Below are positions 53,026 to 54,161 of a DNA stretch of 54,161 bases, piece after piece. How positions within the stretch are numbered: position 1 is the first letter of the stretch; every line of letters starts with the position of its first letter. The notes under the pieces are model-generated. The model searched no databases. It was not told the origin of the DNA and saw only the letters and a program-made list of their open reading frames with translations. The position numbers and the translations under genes are program-made. This DNA comes from an uncultured Clostridia bacterium (lineage in GTDB: Bacteria; Bacillota; Clostridia; Oscillospirales; Oscillospiraceae). The stretch is taken from the NCBI GenBank assembly GCA_945948535.1, contig CAMFBN010000016.1, positions 1 to 54,161 of the forward strand. The letters run 5' to 3'.

Positions 53026-53073
53026 GAGATCGACATTACGCATCAGCAAGACGAATTGGAATTTAGTTGAAAA

Positions 53074-53243
53074 TTGACAGTTGAAAGTTGACAGTTAAGG
53101 AGTCCCTTCGGGACAATTGAAATAATAATGACGAAAAAAGCAGGTATTTCAGTAAGGATCTTTCGTATTTCGTATCCTTGAGCTTCAATTTATTCATCCC
53201 GCAGGGATACCACAACTGTCCACTGTCAACTTTCAACTGTCAA
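53074..53243. repeat. MITE-like element, copy 2 (right of lexA)
   Basis: 170 bp with perfect 22-bp terminal inverted repeats (53074-53095 and 53222-53243) made of TTGACAGTTGAAAGTTGACA units. Its minus strand reads GTGGTATCCC then TGCGGGATGAATAAATTGAAG near the end, the same motif as copy 1, so the two copies are inverted around lexA. Two CCCTTCGGG-type small hairpins are inside. No open frame. It fills most of the 399-base gap 52945-53343. Confidence 0.85.
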
Positions 53244-53296
53244 CTCTTAACAAATACCAATTTATCGCTTTTGCTAACGAAGTCAGATCCGCGTTT

Positions 53297-53325
53297 TTCA
53301 CAAAATCCCGGCTTCCTGCTATAAT
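53297..53325 (+). promoter_or_regulatory. Promoter for the small helical protein
   Basis: TTCACA (53297-53302), 17-bp spacer, perfect TATAAT (53320-53325). The leader is only about 12 bases. Confidence 0.72.
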
Positions 53326-53343
53326 ACTGCAGGGGGGATGGGT

Positions 53344-53781
53344 ATGGAACGCATGGACAAAAGCCGGGAGGTCTGGCAGCGGGTGCTGGGGTCCCAGCCG
53401 GCCGTGCCACGGGACGGCATTCGGGGCCTGCGCCGGGAGTCGGCGGCGCTCAGCGGGGCCTACCGGCAGCTTTCTGCTTCGCTCACCGGCAAGGCCGGGG
53501 AGAAGGCGGGACAGCTGTACCGGGGAGAGACGGAGATTTCCGCCTGCCTGCGGGGACTGGAGATTCTGCGGGGGGAGGACGGCGGAAAGCTCAAATACCC
53601 GCAGCCGGCGAAGGAGCCTACTCAGCGGCTGCTGCGGGGCTGCTACCACCGAACCCGGAACTGTATCGCGGAGTATACGGCTCGAACGGTGGACCCGGAA
53701 ACCGGGGCGGTGTTCCGGGAGCTTGCCGACCGGGCCCAGAAGCAGTGCGCCCTGATTGCGGAGCTGATGGGAATGCTGTAA
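53344..53781 (+). CDS. Hypothetical helical protein, ferritin-like pattern
   Basis: 145 aa from the ATG at 53344, placed 7 bases after GGGGGG; an ATG at 53338 abuts the ribosome site. The sequence is almost all helix with Glu, Arg, Ala and Leu in heptad-like spacing and an ETEISACLRGLEILRG plus CYHRTRNCIAEYTART segment, resembling short ferritin-like bundles of Clostridia. Metal ligands are not clear. Not recognised with confidence; no partner gene beside it. Confidence 0.7.
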   Translation: MERMDKSREVWQRVLGSQPAVPRDGIRGLRRESAALSGAYRQLSASLTGKAGEKAGQLYRGETEISACLRGLEILRGEDGGKLKYPQPAKEPTQRLLRGCYHRTRNCIAEYTARTVDPETGAVFRELADRAQKQCALIAELMGML

Positions 53782-53815
53782 AAGCGCATGGAAAAATCCC
53801 TGACGCATTTTTGAA

Positions 53816-53949
53816 GTGACCCCAAAAAGTTAGACAAATATTTCTAACACAAATTGTTCAAGCAGCCGAAAGGACTTGCTGTCTGTGTAATGCAGGCGGC
53901 AAGCCCTTTATTATAGCATACTTGTCTAACAAATGGGGTGCAGTTCAAA
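53816..53949. mobile_element. IS3-like remnant with both ends, no transposase
   Basis: The left end TGACCCCAAAAAGTTAGACA and the right end TTGTCTAACAAATGGGGTGC followed by AGTTCA are inverted repeats of the kind ending IS3-family (IS150-like) elements. Only about 130 bp lie between, including a hairpin AAGGACTTGC/GCAAGCCCTT, with no transposase frame. It is either an internal deletion derivative or a MITE mobilised by an IS3 transposase. Confidence 0.7.
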
Positions 53950-54090
53950 AGCGGGAGGGGATTTCTCGTGGTGAACATCGAGCACGGTCGTGCCGCCTGG
54001 CGCATGGTCATCTGCCGTCCCCGCTACCTGTCTGGAGGACAAGCCGGCCGTGAATGTCAGCATCATCGTGGAGTTGTACGTTTAAGTGAC
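53950..54090 (+). pseudogene. Degraded coding remnant at the right end
   Basis: A short frame reads VNIEHGRAAWRMVICRPRYL, and after a shift LEDKPAVNVSIIVELYV then TAA at about 54083-54085. Joined, they look like the C-terminal end of one protein with a frameshift, cut on the left by the IS-like remnant. I do not recognise the family; remnants of integrative elements can look like this. Confidence 0.35.
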
Positions 54091-54099
54091 AATATCCGC

Positions 54100-54128
54100 T
54101 AAACAAGCGATCATGTGTTCGCTATAAT
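54100..54128 (+). promoter_or_regulatory. Possible promoter at the right edge
   Basis: Perfect TATAAT (54123-54128), 17-bp spacer and a weak TAAACA -35. It would serve a gene beyond the window. Short inverted repeats (CGCT...AGCG) surround it. Confidence 0.4.
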
Positions 54129-54161
54129 GCGCTTAAACGGCACACAGCCGAACATGAAGGA

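Noticed and set aside
1..54161. tRNA, rRNA, CRISPR or phage genes
   Set aside because: Gene-free stretches were read for cloverleafs, repeats with spacers and phage-type genes; none was found. The TraX-family protein alone does not indicate a conjugative element.

Overview
The window looks like a chromosomal segment of a gut-type Clostridia bacterium, probably an Oscillospiraceae/Ruminococcaceae relative. The reasons are the high GC content, Gram-positive features (LPXTG-like sorting signal with a class B sortase, T-box and preQ1 leaders, LexA, FtsH, Firmicutes-style ECF sigma/anti-sigma pair), strong AGGAGG ribosome sites, and palindromic repeats of a kind I recall from gut Firmicutes. Family placement is inference; no rRNA or tRNA gene is present to settle it.

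Layout. 1-4621: the 3' part of a large wall-anchored repeat adhesin and its sortase. 4822-9941 (minus): an XRE-type HTH fused to UDP-glucose 6-dehydrogenase, two glycosyltransferase-like genes and an RlmI-type rRNA methyltransferase. 10143-30167 (plus): a 17-gene surface-polysaccharide locus in two blocks. Block one (gmd, fcl, GT-C-like membrane protein, manC, manA, GT11 fucosyltransferase, flippase, LRR protein) makes GDP-L-fucose and uses it. Block two has its own promoter and holds a membrane/Rossmann-GT26 fusion, four GT4 glycosyltransferases, an orphan RfbC, an acyltransferase, a radical SAM/SPASM protein and an ApbE lipoprotein. No complete initiating phosphoglycosyl transferase, polymerase, chain-length regulator or phosphomannomutase is visible, so the pathway needs genes elsewhere. 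A 32-bp perfect palindrome closes the locus.

30224-42267: mostly housekeeping. It contains rlmB with an apparently dead P-type ATPase-like protein, ftsH, a lipoprotein, trmL, pgk, tpiA, a Sua5-type threonylcarbamoyl-AMP synthase, coaE and an M18 aminopeptidase. 42268-42814 is a dense regulatory region: a type I toxin-antitoxin locus (30-aa membrane toxin plus convergent small RNA) lies back to back with a preQ1 riboswitch controlling queT. 43322-49697 carries an acyltransferase, a DUF2156/GNAT pair, TraX, PspC and an ECF sigma/anti-sigma pair.

48903-52130 (minus) is a predicted tryptophan ABC transporter (binding lipoprotein, permease, ATPase) behind a Trp T-box leader and a 10-codon ORF ending in a Trp codon. 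lexA follows, bracketed by two inverted copies of a MITE-like element. The right end holds a small helical protein, an IS3-like remnant and a degraded region with no intact gene.

The most unusual items are the unannotated type I toxin-antitoxin locus, the P-type ATPase pseudoenzyme, the HTH-UDP-glucose dehydrogenase fusion, the GT26 protein carrying the N-terminal half of a phosphoglycosyl transferase, and the Trp mini-ORF behind the T-box.
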